A DNA stretch of 64,000 nt from Massilia aurea (GTDB lineage: Bacteria > Pseudomonadota > Gammaproteobacteria > Burkholderiales > Burkholderiaceae_D): positions 806,001 through 870,000 of the forward strand of contig NZ_JANUGZ010000004.1 of the NCBI RefSeq assembly GCF_024753205.1, written 5' to 3'. Positions 42,544-52,147 of the stretch are shown piece by piece. Made by a program: the position numbers and the translations under genes. How positions within the stretch are numbered: the stretch's first letter is position 1; the number at the start of each line of letters is the position of its first letter. The notes under the pieces are model-generated. The model was given only the letters and a program-made list of their open reading frames with translations. It did no database searches and had not been told where the DNA came from.

Positions 42544-43895
42544 TGCGCCCCTGATCCGGTAAGCGCTGCGACCGCCTTGGCGGCATACATCGCCTTGTCC
42601 GCATGCGCGATGAGTTCTTCACGATTGCCACCGTGCTCGGGATAATGCGCGACACCGACGCTGACGGAAATCTGCAGCCGGTGCCCGTCGCCCAGATCGA
42701 CCGGCGCCGCCAGCGCCAGGTGGATCTTGTCCAGGACCCGCTCTGCATCGGCCGCCAGCACGATGTCTTCCAGCAAGACGACGAATTCATCGCCGCCCAG
42801 GCGCGCCAGCGTATCGCTGTTGCGCAGGCAGGCAGAAACACGGCGCGCGACCTCCTGCAGCAAGCGGTCGCCACAGGCGTGACCGAAGCTGTCGTTGACC
42901 TGCTTGAACCGGTTCAGATCGATGAACAGCAGCGACAGGCGCTCCTGCTGGCGCCGGGCATGCGCGAGCGCGGTGTTGAGGCGGTCGTGGAACAGGCGCC
43001 GGTTGGGCAGGCGGGTCAGCTCGTCATGCAGAGCCATGAAACGCAGTTGCACATGCAGTTGCTTGCGTCCGATGGCTGCGGCGAGCTGATCGGCGACGAA
43101 CACCAGCAAGTCCCGGTCCTGCGTCCGGTACGGCGCGTCATCCGGGCCGTTGCGCAGCGCGATGACGCCGACGACGCCGTCGGTCGTGGCTATCGGTACG
43201 GCCAGCGCGCCGCCTGCGAGGGTCGCGGCGGCAGCCCGCAATGGCGCCGGCAGGGCGTCCTGGACATCGGGCGCAAGCAGCAGTGGCGCAGCACACTGTG
43301 CCACTGCCTCGCACAGCAGCGGCATCAGGGTGGCGTCGCACGGAGCGCCGTCGTCCACGAGGTAGGCGAAGTCGATGTCCTGGCCGGCCTTGTCGCACAG
43401 GGCTACCGCAAAGCAGCAGGCAGGCAGGAGCTCGTGGACGATGGCGTGGCTGCGCTCGAACAGGTCTGCCAGGTCATCGCTTGCGTGGGCCGCTTCTGAA
43501 ATCGCATACAGCACCGACTGCATCGCCTGCGCCTTCTTGAGGGCGGTCACATCGCGCGCGACGGCCACGCGCAGCTGGTCGGCCTCGGACCAGCGCGCCG
43601 ACCACATGATATGGACGATGCTGCCGTCCTTGCGCACATACCGGTTTTCAAAGTCGGTATGGGCATGGCCATTCATGATGTCCTGCGCCGCAGCGAGCGT
43701 GCGCTCGCGGTCGGCGGGAGCGACCAGATCGACCACGCGCATGCCGATCATTTCCTGCGGTGTATAGCCGAAGATGTTCACACCGGCCGCACTGACGTAC
43801 ACGAACCGCCCACCGGCGTCGACCATGCAGACGGCGTCGAGCAGCAGGTCCGTGAAGTTGGCAATCGGGGCGCGGACAGTGTATTCCATGAACAT
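42531..43895 (-). CDS. PAS-GAF-GGDEF diguanylate cyclase
   Basis: The protein is 454 residues. A PAS domain (about 12-120, with FGYTPQEMIGMRVVDLV and a PAC tail) is followed by a GAF domain (about 140-275). The GGDEF domain has an intact catalytic site, RLGGDEFVVLLED, and an inhibitory RxxD site (RNSD) five residues before it. It should make cyclic di-GMP, with product feedback, in response to a cytoplasmic ligand or redox cue. There is no membrane segment. ATGs at 43895 and 43889 are both possible. It opposes the HD-GYP protein encoded at 10.5 kb. Confidence 0.92.
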   Translation of the reverse strand: MFMEYTVRAPIANFTDLLLDAVCMVDAGGRFVYVSAAGVNIFGYTPQEMIGMRVVDLVAPADRERTLAAAQDIMNGHAHTDFENRYVRKDGSIVHIMWSARWSEADQLRVAVARDVTALKKAQAMQSVLYAISEAAHASDDLADLFERSHAIVHELLPACCFAVALCDKAGQDIDFAYLVDDGAPCDATLMPLLCEAVAQCAAPLLLAPDVQDALPAPLRAAAATLAGGALAVPIATTDGVVGVIALRNGPDDAPYRTQDRDLLVFVADQLAAAIGRKQLHVQLRFMALHDELTRLPNRRLFHDRLNTALAHARRQQERLSLLFIDLNRFKQVNDSFGHACGDRLLQEVARRVSACLRNSDTLARLGGDEFVVLLEDIVLAADAERVLDKIHLALAAPVDLGDGHRLQISVSVGVAHYPEHGGNREELIAHADKAMYAAKAVAALTGSGAHQPA

Positions 43896-44184
43896 ATTCT
43901 AAATGACATTTGATCTGGAAATATGGCGTGTCAATACGGGTGCGGGGTCATGTGTATGGGATGCCCGTTCAGGTAATCACGAAAGACATCGGTAGGAGTA
44001 TTCCGGTTTCGAAGAAGCTTGCTGATCTGATAGCAATTCAGGCAGCTGACTAGCGCAAAATAAAGTTCGCACAGGATGTTTATCCACTTCAAAACTACAC
44101 CATCGACAGGGTCGTCAGGCGCAGCCAGCCTGCGCATCATCGGGGCAGCGCCGTTCTGCTGCGCAGGTCAAGAAGGAGTCAGGC

Positions 44185-45015
44185 ATGTCCAAAACAAGCA
44201 AGGCCACGAACAATCTGCATCACGTGCAGAACCAGTGGGGCGGGACGTCGACGCAGTGGCATGAAGGCGGCATGTGGATCATCGGCGCACGGCCCGGTCA
44301 GCACGTCGTGGCGCTCGACCTCACGTCGAGCGACAACGGCAAGACGCTCACCGGACAAATGAAATACGCAGGCGAAGGCGCCATCGGCTTTCGCGCCACT
44401 CTGACCCAGAGCAACACGTACATCGTCGAAAACCAGTGGGGCGGTTCGTCGGCGCCGTGGCATCCGGGCGGCACGTGGGTGATCGGCTGCCGCCCTGGCC
44501 AGAGCGTGGTCGCCATCCATGTCGAGTCGGGCGACAACGGCGCCACGCTGAAGGGAACGATGACCTACAGCGGTGAAGGGCCGATCGGTTTCCAGAGCCA
44601 GGCGAGCGATGGCGCCGTGTACGCTGTCGAAAACCAGTGGGGCGGCGGGTTCGCGCCCTGGCACCAGGGCGGCATCTGCGTGCTCGGTAGCCGCGACCAG
44701 GCCGTGCTCGCGGTCGACCTGACGTCGATCGATGGCGGCAAGACCCTGACCGGCCTCATGACGTATGCAGGCGAAGGCCCCATCCGCGTGCGCGCCACGG
44801 CGGTCGCTGGCAACAACTACCAGGTCGAAAACCAGTGGGGTGATACGTCGTCGGCATGGCATCCGGGCGGCGTCTGGCTGATCGGCTGCCGCGCTGGCCA
44901 GCATAGCGTGGCGCTCAATGTCACGTCCGGCAACCAGGGTAACAACCTGCATGGCGGCATGACCTACAGCGGCGAAGGCGCGATCGGGTACCGCGGTACG
45001 GAATTGCCAATGTAA
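44185..45015 (+). CDS. Four-repeat OAA-type mannose-binding lectin (MBHA/BOA-like)
   Basis: The 276-residue protein is four tandem beta-barrel-type repeats of 66-67 residues. NQWGG or NQWGD lies at about 16, 83, 150 and 216, each followed by W-H-x-G-G, IGxRxxQ, V-S-x-D-N-G, and Y-x-G-EG-x-IG. This is the Oscillatoria agardhii agglutinin pattern; four repeats match the Myxococcus hemagglutinin and Burkholderia agglutinin layout. Members bind branched high-mannose glycans. There is no signal peptide, as in those homologs. GAAGGAG precedes the ATG. The third repeat is the most divergent (QGGICVLGSRDQ). Confidence 0.93.
   Translation: MSKTSKATNNLHHVQNQWGGTSTQWHEGGMWIIGARPGQHVVALDLTSSDNGKTLTGQMKYAGEGAIGFRATLTQSNTYIVENQWGGSSAPWHPGGTWVIGCRPGQSVVAIHVESGDNGATLKGTMTYSGEGPIGFQSQASDGAVYAVENQWGGGFAPWHQGGICVLGSRDQAVLAVDLTSIDGGKTLTGLMTYAGEGPIRVRATAVAGNNYQVENQWGDTSSAWHPGGVWLIGCRAGQHSVALNVTSGNQGNNLHGGMTYSGEGAIGYRGTELPM
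44224..45012 (+). repeat. Four in-frame repeats of about 200 bp encoding the lectin units
   Basis: Approximate boundaries are 44224-44424, 44425-44625, 44626-44823 and 44824-45012. The copies differ at many synonymous sites, so the duplication is old. Confidence 0.85.
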
Positions 45016-45070
45016 TTGCTACGCCACCGGCCGTTCGCCCGCAGGTGGCATGGCCGGTGCGTTGTTCACA

Positions 45071-46006
45071 TCACGCCGCGCCGGGCAGCGGCAGCGGCGT
45101 CACCGTCACCTGCACGTCGAGCTCCTGCTTGCCCCCGCCCAGCACGATCCCCCGCATCGGCGTGACGTCGCTGAAGTCGCGCCCCCAGCCCAGCGTGATG
45201 TGTTCATGCTGCACCAGACAGCGGTTGGTCGGATCGAAATCGACCCAGCCCAGCGCCGGACAGAACACCGATACCCACGCGTGCGAGGCGTCGGCCCCGA
45301 TCAGGCGCGGCTTGCCTTCCGGCGGGTGCGTCAGGATGTAGCCGCTGACATAGCGTGCCGGCAGGCCGATGCTGCGCAGGCAGCCGATCATCAGTTGCGC
45401 GAAATCCTGGCACACGCCGCGCCGGCCGCGCAGCACCTGGTCGAGCGGCGTCGAGATGTCGGTGGCCTTGCTGTCGAATTCGAAGTCGTCGAAGATCCGG
45501 TGCGTCAGGTCGAGCGCCGCGTCAAGCTGCGGTCGGCCCGGGACGTAGCTCTCGCGCGCATAGGCTTCCAGTTCCGGGAACAGGGCGACGTGGGGCGACG
45601 CGTACAGGTAGCGGCAGGCTTCCAGTGTAGCCGCGCTTTTTTCCTTGCCCATCATGTCGCGCACGCTCTCCCACGACAGCGTGCCGGCGATCTGCGCCAG
45701 CGTGTAGCGCGCGCGCAGCGAGACCGTCGATTCGGCGTGCACCAGCAGGCTGTCATGGGGCACGGTCAGCGCCACGTGGCGCGTGATGTTGCCGAAGTAA
45801 TCGACGCCTTCGTTGCTGTCGTTGATGACCGGGTCGAGCCAGATCAGGTGCGACTCGGTCTGCTGGCACGAAAACGAGCGCGGCGTCAGGTGCAGGTATT
45901 GCTGCGACAGCGTGACCATGCTGTTGTACTTGTAGCGCGTCTCGTGCACCACGCGATAGCGCGCGACCACATCGGCGCCCACGGCGCCCGGCAGCAAATC
46001 GGTCAT
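45071..46006 (-). CDS. Transglutaminase-like cysteine peptidase/transferase
   Basis: The 311-residue protein has an N-terminal beta domain opening YRVVHETRYKYNSMVTLSQQ (transglutaminase N-domain), then a papain-like core. Cys is in GRRGVCQDFAQLMIG, His in ADASHAWVSVF and Asp in GWVDFDPTN. It may cleave or re-ligate amide bonds. Its start overlaps the stop of the ATP-grasp/alpha-E fusion by 4 bp, and it is last in the leftward three-gene operon. No signal peptide is present. Confidence 0.9.
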   Translation of the reverse strand: MTDLLPGAVGADVVARYRVVHETRYKYNSMVTLSQQYLHLTPRSFSCQQTESHLIWLDPVINDSNEGVDYFGNITRHVALTVPHDSLLVHAESTVSLRARYTLAQIAGTLSWESVRDMMGKEKSAATLEACRYLYASPHVALFPELEAYARESYVPGRPQLDAALDLTHRIFDDFEFDSKATDISTPLDQVLRGRRGVCQDFAQLMIGCLRSIGLPARYVSGYILTHPPEGKPRLIGADASHAWVSVFCPALGWVDFDPTNRCLVQHEHITLGWGRDFSDVTPMRGIVLGGGKQELDVQVTVTPLPLPGAA

Positions 46007-48585
46007 GAGGTACGGTTCCTTTGCCGGCCGTTGGCGGTATAGCTGAAAAACTGGACGCCGATCTGTTCGGACAAGGCGGCACTGGCCTGCCCGATGCGGC
46101 TGAGCAGGTCGCTGAGCAGCGCGTTGCCATGCTTCAGGTCGACCCCCGGATCGAGCGCCGTCAGCTCGGCCTTCAGTGGTGCCAGCAGGTCCAGGCCCCC
46201 GGCGCCCTGGGCCTGCGTGACCTTGCCCAGCGTGCCGATGATGCCGTTCAACTGGAACACGATCGAGCGCGGATTGGTTTCGTCCAGCAGCAGCAGGTCG
46301 AGCACCGGCAGCCACTCGGGCTGGGCACGGTAGCGGGCGCGGTAGGTGATGATACTGTCGGACAGTTCGAGCACCCAGTCGAGATTGCCGTTTTCGTCCA
46401 TCGCCAGTGCGCGCTGCAGCACGACCGCCTGGAACTGCAGGCGCTCGAGGCGCCGGCCGATCGACATGAAGCGCCAGCCGAGGTCGCGCACCATGCCGTC
46501 GAGGGCAAAGCCGGCCAGCGTCATCAGCGCCGCGGCGGCATCGTCGAGAATCGTCATGACGCCCGACTGCGACGGCCGCTCGCCTGGCGGGGCGACCGGC
46601 TGCACCATGCGATTCAGGGCGCGCCAGTTGTCGACCGAGAAGCGTTCGTGCAGCTGGCCGGCGATCCGGTGCAATTGCTGCTGCTGGCGCGCGAGGCCAG
46701 GAACGGCAGGCGAGACGACCGCCAGCAGTAGCGCCGATTCGATCTCGGCATCGGTGAAGATCGGGGCCGGCAGGGCGCTGGCCGTGCCCGGCAACTTGGC
46801 CGAGCCCACCACGGCCGGCGTGCCCGGCGCGGCCGGCTTGCGCTGCGCATCGAGCAGGCCGAACCAGATGCACAGGGCCTCGACGGTGGGCCACTCGGCG
46901 CCGCGCTGGTCGAAGCGCACATTGAACAGGATATTCAGTGCGACCCGCAGCAGGCGGCAGATATTGTCGCTGCGCTCGGCATGGCGCCCGAACCACAGCA
47001 GGTTTTCGGCCACGCGGCTCGACAGGTTGCTGTCTTCGCGCACCAGGTCTTCGCCCGTGATGCTGCTCTTTTGCAGGCGGTGCGTTTCAACGCGGGCGCG
47101 CGCCTGGACCCAGGTGTCCTTGCTGGCGCCACCCATCTGCATCGTCAGCACGCGCGCGTCGGGCCCGGTGGCCACGCGGGTCAGGCCGCCCGGCATCACG
47201 ACATAGCCATTCGGCGTGGCGCAGGCAAACACGCGCAAGCCCACCGCGCGCGCCTGCAGGCCCGGCGCGCGGCCATCCTTCCACACCGGCGCCTGCGACA
47301 GGCGCACCAGTTCCTGCGCGATGTAATGGTTGGGATTGGCGCGCAGATTGGCAATGAACGCCGCGCGCGCTTCGCCGTCGAGATCCTGGCCGAACACGGC
47401 CGGCTGGCCCGGCATCGCGCCACTTGGCTTGATCACCAGGCGATCGAGCCTGGCGACTACTGTTTCGAGCGCGGCCGGTTCGCCGCACCACCAGGTGGCC
47501 ACCGAGGGCATCTTGAGCGGCTCGCCCAGCAGGCGCTTGGACAGCGCCGGCAGGAAGCCGAGCAGGGCGCCCGACTCGAGCAGGCTCGAACCGAGGCTAT
47601 TGGCCACCACCACATTGCCGCGCATGGCGGCCTGCGTCAGGCCAGCCACGCCGAGCAGCGAGTTTTGCAGCTCGAGCGGATCGCACGATTCGTCGTCGAC
47701 CCGGCGCATGATCACGTGTACCCGGTGCAGCCCGGCCAGGGTCTTGATGAAGACGACGCCGTCGCGCACCGTCAGGTCGCCCCCTTCGACCAGCGTCAGG
47801 CCCAGGTAGCGTGCCAGGTACGCTTGCTCGTAATAGCTTTCGCTGCGCGGGCCCGGCGTGAGCAGTACGATCAGCGGCATTTCGCCCTCGCGCAGCGGCG
47901 CCGGTTTGTCGCCATGGGCCGCGCACAACCGGCCCCAGTGCACCAGGCTGTCGTGCATCGTGCGGAAGAACGGCGACACCGGCTGCACCTTCAGTTCGCG
48001 CAGCAGGTCGGGGAAGGTAGGGGCGATGATGGACCGGTTTTCAAGTGCATAGCCGGCGCCCGACGGCGCCTGCGTGCGGTCGGCCATCACCCACCAGCGG
48101 CCATCGGGCGCGCGCGCCAGGTCGACCGCATAGAAATGCAGCGCCACGTCGTCGTGGTGACGCATGCCGTGGCACGGACGCAGAAAGCCCGCGTGGCCAT
48201 GGATCAGCGCCGGCGGCAGCAGGCCTTCACGCAGCATCGCCTGCTCGCCATACACGTCGCCCAGGATCTTGTTGAGCAGCGTGGCGCGCTGGATCACGGC
48301 CGCTTCGATGCCGCTCCATTCCTCGTGCGGCAGGATCAGGGGCAGCACGTTCAGGTCCCACTGGCGCGGCCGGGTGCCGGCGTCGGCCAGCACGTTGTAG
48401 CTGACGCCGTTTTCACGCACCTGGCGCTGCACCATCTCCAGACGCTGGCGCATCATGTCCGGTGCTTCGTGCTCCAGGTTGGCCAGCATCGCACGCCAGT
48501 GCGCGCGCGGCGCCTTGTCGGCGCCCAGCATTTCATCGAAACCATCCGGCGCGGCCAGATAGTGGGCAAGCAGTTGATTGGGCAT
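46003..48585 (-). CDS. Circularly permuted ATP-grasp ligase fused to alpha-E domain
   Basis: The 860-residue fusion has a circularly permuted type 2 ATP-grasp module to about residue 510 (LLTPGPRSESYYEQAYLARYLG, LDRLVIKPSG, MGGASKDTWVQ). An alpha-E domain follows from about 540 (NLSSRVAENLLWFGRHAERSDNICRLLRV). The ATP-grasp part is predicted to make an amide or peptide bond with an acyl-phosphate intermediate. Alpha-E proteins are its constant partners, of unknown role. In the divergent operon the same two modules are separate genes. It sits between the DUF2126 giant and the transglutaminase. Confidence 0.88.
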   Translation of the reverse strand: MPNQLLAHYLAAPDGFDEMLGADKAPRAHWRAMLANLEHEAPDMMRQRLEMVQRQVRENGVSYNVLADAGTRPRQWDLNVLPLILPHEEWSGIEAAVIQRATLLNKILGDVYGEQAMLREGLLPPALIHGHAGFLRPCHGMRHHDDVALHFYAVDLARAPDGRWWVMADRTQAPSGAGYALENRSIIAPTFPDLLRELKVQPVSPFFRTMHDSLVHWGRLCAAHGDKPAPLREGEMPLIVLLTPGPRSESYYEQAYLARYLGLTLVEGGDLTVRDGVVFIKTLAGLHRVHVIMRRVDDESCDPLELQNSLLGVAGLTQAAMRGNVVVANSLGSSLLESGALLGFLPALSKRLLGEPLKMPSVATWWCGEPAALETVVARLDRLVIKPSGAMPGQPAVFGQDLDGEARAAFIANLRANPNHYIAQELVRLSQAPVWKDGRAPGLQARAVGLRVFACATPNGYVVMPGGLTRVATGPDARVLTMQMGGASKDTWVQARARVETHRLQKSSITGEDLVREDSNLSSRVAENLLWFGRHAERSDNICRLLRVALNILFNVRFDQRGAEWPTVEALCIWFGLLDAQRKPAAPGTPAVVGSAKLPGTASALPAPIFTDAEIESALLLAVVSPAVPGLARQQQQLHRIAGQLHERFSVDNWRALNRMVQPVAPPGERPSQSGVMTILDDAAAALMTLAGFALDGMVRDLGWRFMSIGRRLERLQFQAVVLQRALAMDENGNLDWVLELSDSIITYRARYRAQPEWLPVLDLLLLDETNPRSIVFQLNGIIGTLGKVTQAQGAGGLDLLAPLKAELTALDPGVDLKHGNALLSDLLSRIGQASAALSEQIGVQFFSYTANGRQRNRTS

Positions 48586-48621
48586 TGGCGTGCAGCTTTA
48601 CGGTTGAAACGAATGCCAGCG

Positions 48622-51600
48622 TTACATCGGCTGCCAGCGCAAATCGAGGGTCATCGGGAAGCTCGGATTGAGGTCTTCCTTGTACACCGTGAACGGGCCC
48701 GGCGTGTGACCGTGTGGCCAGAAACGGGCAAAACGGCGTGCCTCGGCAGCATTGGCATTGACCGGCGAGCCGGTTTCGCTGCGTCCGCCCGGATGCACGA
48801 CGTGGTAGGTGCAGCCGCCGATCGAGCGCCCGCTCCAGGTGTCGACCAGGTCGAACACGAGCGGCGCCTGCACCCGGATGCTCGGATGCAGCGCCGACCA
48901 CGGGCTCCAGGCGCGGAAGCGCACACCGGCCACGTATTCGCCAGGCACGCCGGTCGGATGCAGCGGCAGCATGCGGCCGTTGCAGGCCACCACATGGCGC
49001 CCGTCGGTCAGGCCGCGCACCAGCAACTGCATGCGCTCGACCGACGAATCGACGTAACGTGCGGTGCCGCCGGCGCTGACTTCTTCCCCCAGCACGTTCC
49101 ACGGCTCGATCGCCTGGCGCAGTTCCATCTCGACGCCTTCGTAGACGACGGTGCCAAAGCGCGGGAAGCGGAATTCGATGAACGGCTCGAACCAGTGATC
49201 CTCGAACGCGTAGCCGGCCGCGCGCAGGTCTTTCGCCACGTCGCGGATATCCTGCGCGACGAAGTGCGGCAGCATCCAGCGGTCGTGCAGCGCCGTGCCC
49301 CAGTGCACCAGCTTGGCCTGCAGTGGCTGGCGCCAGAAGCGCGCGACCAGGGCGCGCAGCAGCAGCATTTGCAAGAGGCTCATGCGCTCGTGCGGCGGCA
49401 TCTCGAAGGCGCGGAATTCCACCAGGCCCAGGCGGCCGGTCGGGCCGTCCGGCGAATACAGCTTGTCGATCGAGAACTCCGAGCGGTGCGTGTTGCCGGT
49501 CAGGTCGACCAGCATATTGCGCAGCAGGCGGTCGACCATCCACGGCTTGTCGCCGGGGTGCATGGTCGGCAGCACCTTGTCCATTTGCTGGAACGCGATC
49601 GCCAGTTCGTACAGGTTGTCGTCGCGCGCTTCATCCACGCGCGGCGCCTGGCTGGTCGGGCCGATGAAGGTGCCCGAGAACAGGTACGACAGCGCTGGGT
49701 GGATCTGCCAGTACGTGATCAGGCTTTTCAACAGGTCTGGCCGGCGCAGCATCGGGCTGTCTTCGACCGTGGCGCCGCCCAGCGTCGCGTGGTTGCCGCC
49801 GCCCGTGCCGGTGTGGCGGCCGTCGAGCATGAATTTTTCGGTGCCCAGTCGGGTCAGGCGCGCTTCCTGGTACAGCGTCGTCATATTGTGGACCAGCTCA
49901 TGCCAGCTTGCGGCCGGATGGATGTTGACCTCGATGACACCCGGGTCGGGCGTGACGCTGAGCAGCTTGATGCGCGGGTCGCGCGGCGGCGCGTAACCCT
50001 CGATGCGCAGCTTCATTTTCAGCTTGGCGGCAGTGTTCTCGACCGCCGTGACAAGCGCCAGGTAATCCTCGATGCGCTTTTGCGGCGGCATGAAGATGTA
50101 CAGGCGGCCCGCACGCACTTCGAGGCACAGCGCGGTGTGGATGACTTCGCGCGCTTCCGGGTCAGCCGGTGCAGCCGTTGCCTTGTTTGTCGATTTGCCG
50201 GGCGCCACGCTCAGGACCGGGCGCCGGTCCTTCTTGCCAACCGGAAGCGGGCCTCGCGGCGCGAACGGGTCGACATCGAAATCAGGATCGCGCTCTTCGG
50301 GCAGCACCCACGGCAGCGTGGCCAGCGGCAGGCGCAGGCCGATCGGCGAATCGCCCTCGATCAGGTACAGGTTTTCGCGCTTGAGCGGCCACGGCGACGT
50401 GCGCCAGCTGGTGCCCAGCATGACGGACGGATCGTGCTCGCGGGCTTTCAGCGGCAGCACGTAGCCGGCCACCTGGCCCAGGCCCCGTTCGAGCAGGCGC
50501 GCCAGGCGGCGGCGTTCTTCCGGTGCTTTCAGGTCAGCGTCCAGCGGATCGAGATTGCGCGGCAGCGCCTGCTCGCGCTGGGCTTGCAGCAGCACGTCTT
50601 CGTAGGCCGGGATGGCGCTGCCGGCCGGCAGGCCAAGCGATTTGACCAGCTCCGCAGCAAAGCGGCCGGCGTCCTCGCTGCCGTAGCCATCATCGATGTG
50701 CTCGTCCGAGAACAGCGACGGATCGAACCACATCGGCTGGCCGTCGACGCGCCAGAAAATGTTCAGCGCCCAGCGCGGCAGCGGCTCGCCCGGATACCAC
50801 TTGCCCTGGCCGTAATGGATCATGCCGCCCGGTGCAAAATGGTTCTTCAGGCGGTGCATCAGGTTGCCCGCCAGCTCGCGCTTCTTGTCGCCATGCGCCA
50901 GGGTGTTCCATTCGGCGCCGTCCATATCGTCGATCGACACAAAGGTCGGCTCGCCGCCCTGCGTCAGGCGCACGTCCTGGTTTACCAGATCGGAATCGAC
51001 CTGCTGGCCCAGGCGGTTGATCTTGTCCCAGTCGTGTTCCGTGTACGGCTTGGTCACGCGCGGATCTTCGTGGATGCGCGTGATCGTCATTTCGTGGACG
51101 AACGTGACCTCGGCCTTGTCGGTAAAGCCGGTCACCGGCGCGGCCGACGACGGCATCGCCGTGCAGGCCAGCGGAATATGGCCTTCGCTGGCCAGCATGC
51201 CCGAGGTCGGGTCGAGTCCGATCCAGCCGGCGCCCGGCACATACACCTCGGTCCAGGCGTGCAGGTCGGTGAAATCGACGGTGGTGCCGCTCGGGCCATC
51301 GAGCGCTTCCTGGTCGGCGGTGAGCTGGATCAGGTAGCCGGACACGAAACGCGCCGCCAGACCCATCTCGCGCAGGATCTGCACCAGCAGCCAGCCCGTA
51401 TCGCGGCACGAGCCGGAGCGCTTCTGCAATGTGTCTTCCGGCTCCTGCACGCCCGGTTCCATCCGCAGCAGGTACGCGATGTCGCGCTGCAGGCGCTGGT
51501 TGATGGCCACCAAAAAGTCGTTCGTGCCCATCGGCTGGGCCAGCAGTTCGCGCCGCGCGCTGGCGACCCACTCGGTCAGCAGCGGGCCGGGCTCTTGCGA

Positions 51601-51957
51601 CTTGGTATATGGGCTCAGTTCGGACTGCAGCAGGTCCGGGTAGGTGAACGGGAAGGTCTCGGCGTACTTTTCAACGAAGAAGTCGAACGGGTTAATCACC
51701 GTCATGTCCGCAACGAGATCGACCGTGAACTCGAGCACGTCGGTTTGTTCGGGGAACACGAAACGGCCGATGTAATTGCCGTACGGGTCTTGCTGCCAAT
51801 TGATGAAATGCTCTTTTGGCAGGACGGTCAGTGAATACGACAGGATCGGTGTACGCGCATGTGGCGCCGGACGCAGGCGCACTTCATGCGGTGACAGATT
51901 GACCAGGCGGTCGTAACGGTAGCTGGTCTTGTGATGAAGCGCAACGCGGATAGCCAT
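48622..51957 (-). CDS. Transglutaminase-DUF2126 giant protein
   Basis: The 1111-residue protein starts with a transglutaminase N-domain (ALHHKTSYRYDRLVNLSPHEVRLRP). A transglutaminase core to about 310 has Cys in RSGSCRDTGWLLVQIL, His in TDLHAWTEVYV and Asp in GWIGLDPTSG. The remaining roughly 750 residues are DUF2126 (COG4196), including a region RVDGQPMWFDPSLFSD and a segment DGRHTGTGGGNHATLGG that may bind nucleotide in an amidoligase-like fold. It is first in the leftward operon. The antisense strand is open over most of it, which is a codon-bias artefact. Confidence 0.88.
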   Translation of the reverse strand: MAIRVALHHKTSYRYDRLVNLSPHEVRLRPAPHARTPILSYSLTVLPKEHFINWQQDPYGNYIGRFVFPEQTDVLEFTVDLVADMTVINPFDFFVEKYAETFPFTYPDLLQSELSPYTKSQEPGPLLTEWVASARRELLAQPMGTNDFLVAINQRLQRDIAYLLRMEPGVQEPEDTLQKRSGSCRDTGWLLVQILREMGLAARFVSGYLIQLTADQEALDGPSGTTVDFTDLHAWTEVYVPGAGWIGLDPTSGMLASEGHIPLACTAMPSSAAPVTGFTDKAEVTFVHEMTITRIHEDPRVTKPYTEHDWDKINRLGQQVDSDLVNQDVRLTQGGEPTFVSIDDMDGAEWNTLAHGDKKRELAGNLMHRLKNHFAPGGMIHYGQGKWYPGEPLPRWALNIFWRVDGQPMWFDPSLFSDEHIDDGYGSEDAGRFAAELVKSLGLPAGSAIPAYEDVLLQAQREQALPRNLDPLDADLKAPEERRRLARLLERGLGQVAGYVLPLKAREHDPSVMLGTSWRTSPWPLKRENLYLIEGDSPIGLRLPLATLPWVLPEERDPDFDVDPFAPRGPLPVGKKDRRPVLSVAPGKSTNKATAAPADPEAREVIHTALCLEVRAGRLYIFMPPQKRIEDYLALVTAVENTAAKLKMKLRIEGYAPPRDPRIKLLSVTPDPGVIEVNIHPAASWHELVHNMTTLYQEARLTRLGTEKFMLDGRHTGTGGGNHATLGGATVEDSPMLRRPDLLKSLITYWQIHPALSYLFSGTFIGPTSQAPRVDEARDDNLYELAIAFQQMDKVLPTMHPGDKPWMVDRLLRNMLVDLTGNTHRSEFSIDKLYSPDGPTGRLGLVEFRAFEMPPHERMSLLQMLLLRALVARFWRQPLQAKLVHWGTALHDRWMLPHFVAQDIRDVAKDLRAAGYAFEDHWFEPFIEFRFPRFGTVVYEGVEMELRQAIEPWNVLGEEVSAGGTARYVDSSVERMQLLVRGLTDGRHVVACNGRMLPLHPTGVPGEYVAGVRFRAWSPWSALHPSIRVQAPLVFDLVDTWSGRSIGGCTYHVVHPGGRSETGSPVNANAAEARRFARFWPHGHTPGPFTVYKEDLNPSFPMTLDLRWQPM

Positions 51958-52147
51958 GCGGTAGTGCCTTTCGATTGGGGCGCGATCGATGCCGGCGCTC
52001 TGAATTTGGTCGTGTTAATTTGCGCGCAACTATGTATGCGCAAGATAGAAGCATTTAAGCATGATTCATACCTGCGTTCGTTTGACTTGCGAGTCGGACG
52101 GGGTGGCTGGCACGTTTCTTGTTAGTATTCTGGCACAGGAGGCAATG

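Noticed and set aside
45027..45059. CACCGGCC/GGCCGGTG dyad after the lectin gene as a terminator
   Set aside because: The loop is long and there is no T-tract in either direction, so I could not support a terminator call.
46981..51834. 1617-codon open frame on the plus strand, antisense to the ATP-grasp/alpha-E fusion and the DUF2126 gene
   Set aside because: The translation is His/Arg/Gln/Ala-rich and non-globular, as expected for the opposite strand of GC-rich genes. The minus-strand genes have recognisable domains throughout and account for the region.
52108..52123. Sigma-54-like element TGGCACG-N4-TTGTT before the rightward ATP-grasp operon
   Set aside because: The nearly invariant GC of the -12 box reads GT, and the implied transcript start would fall only a few bases before the ribosome site.
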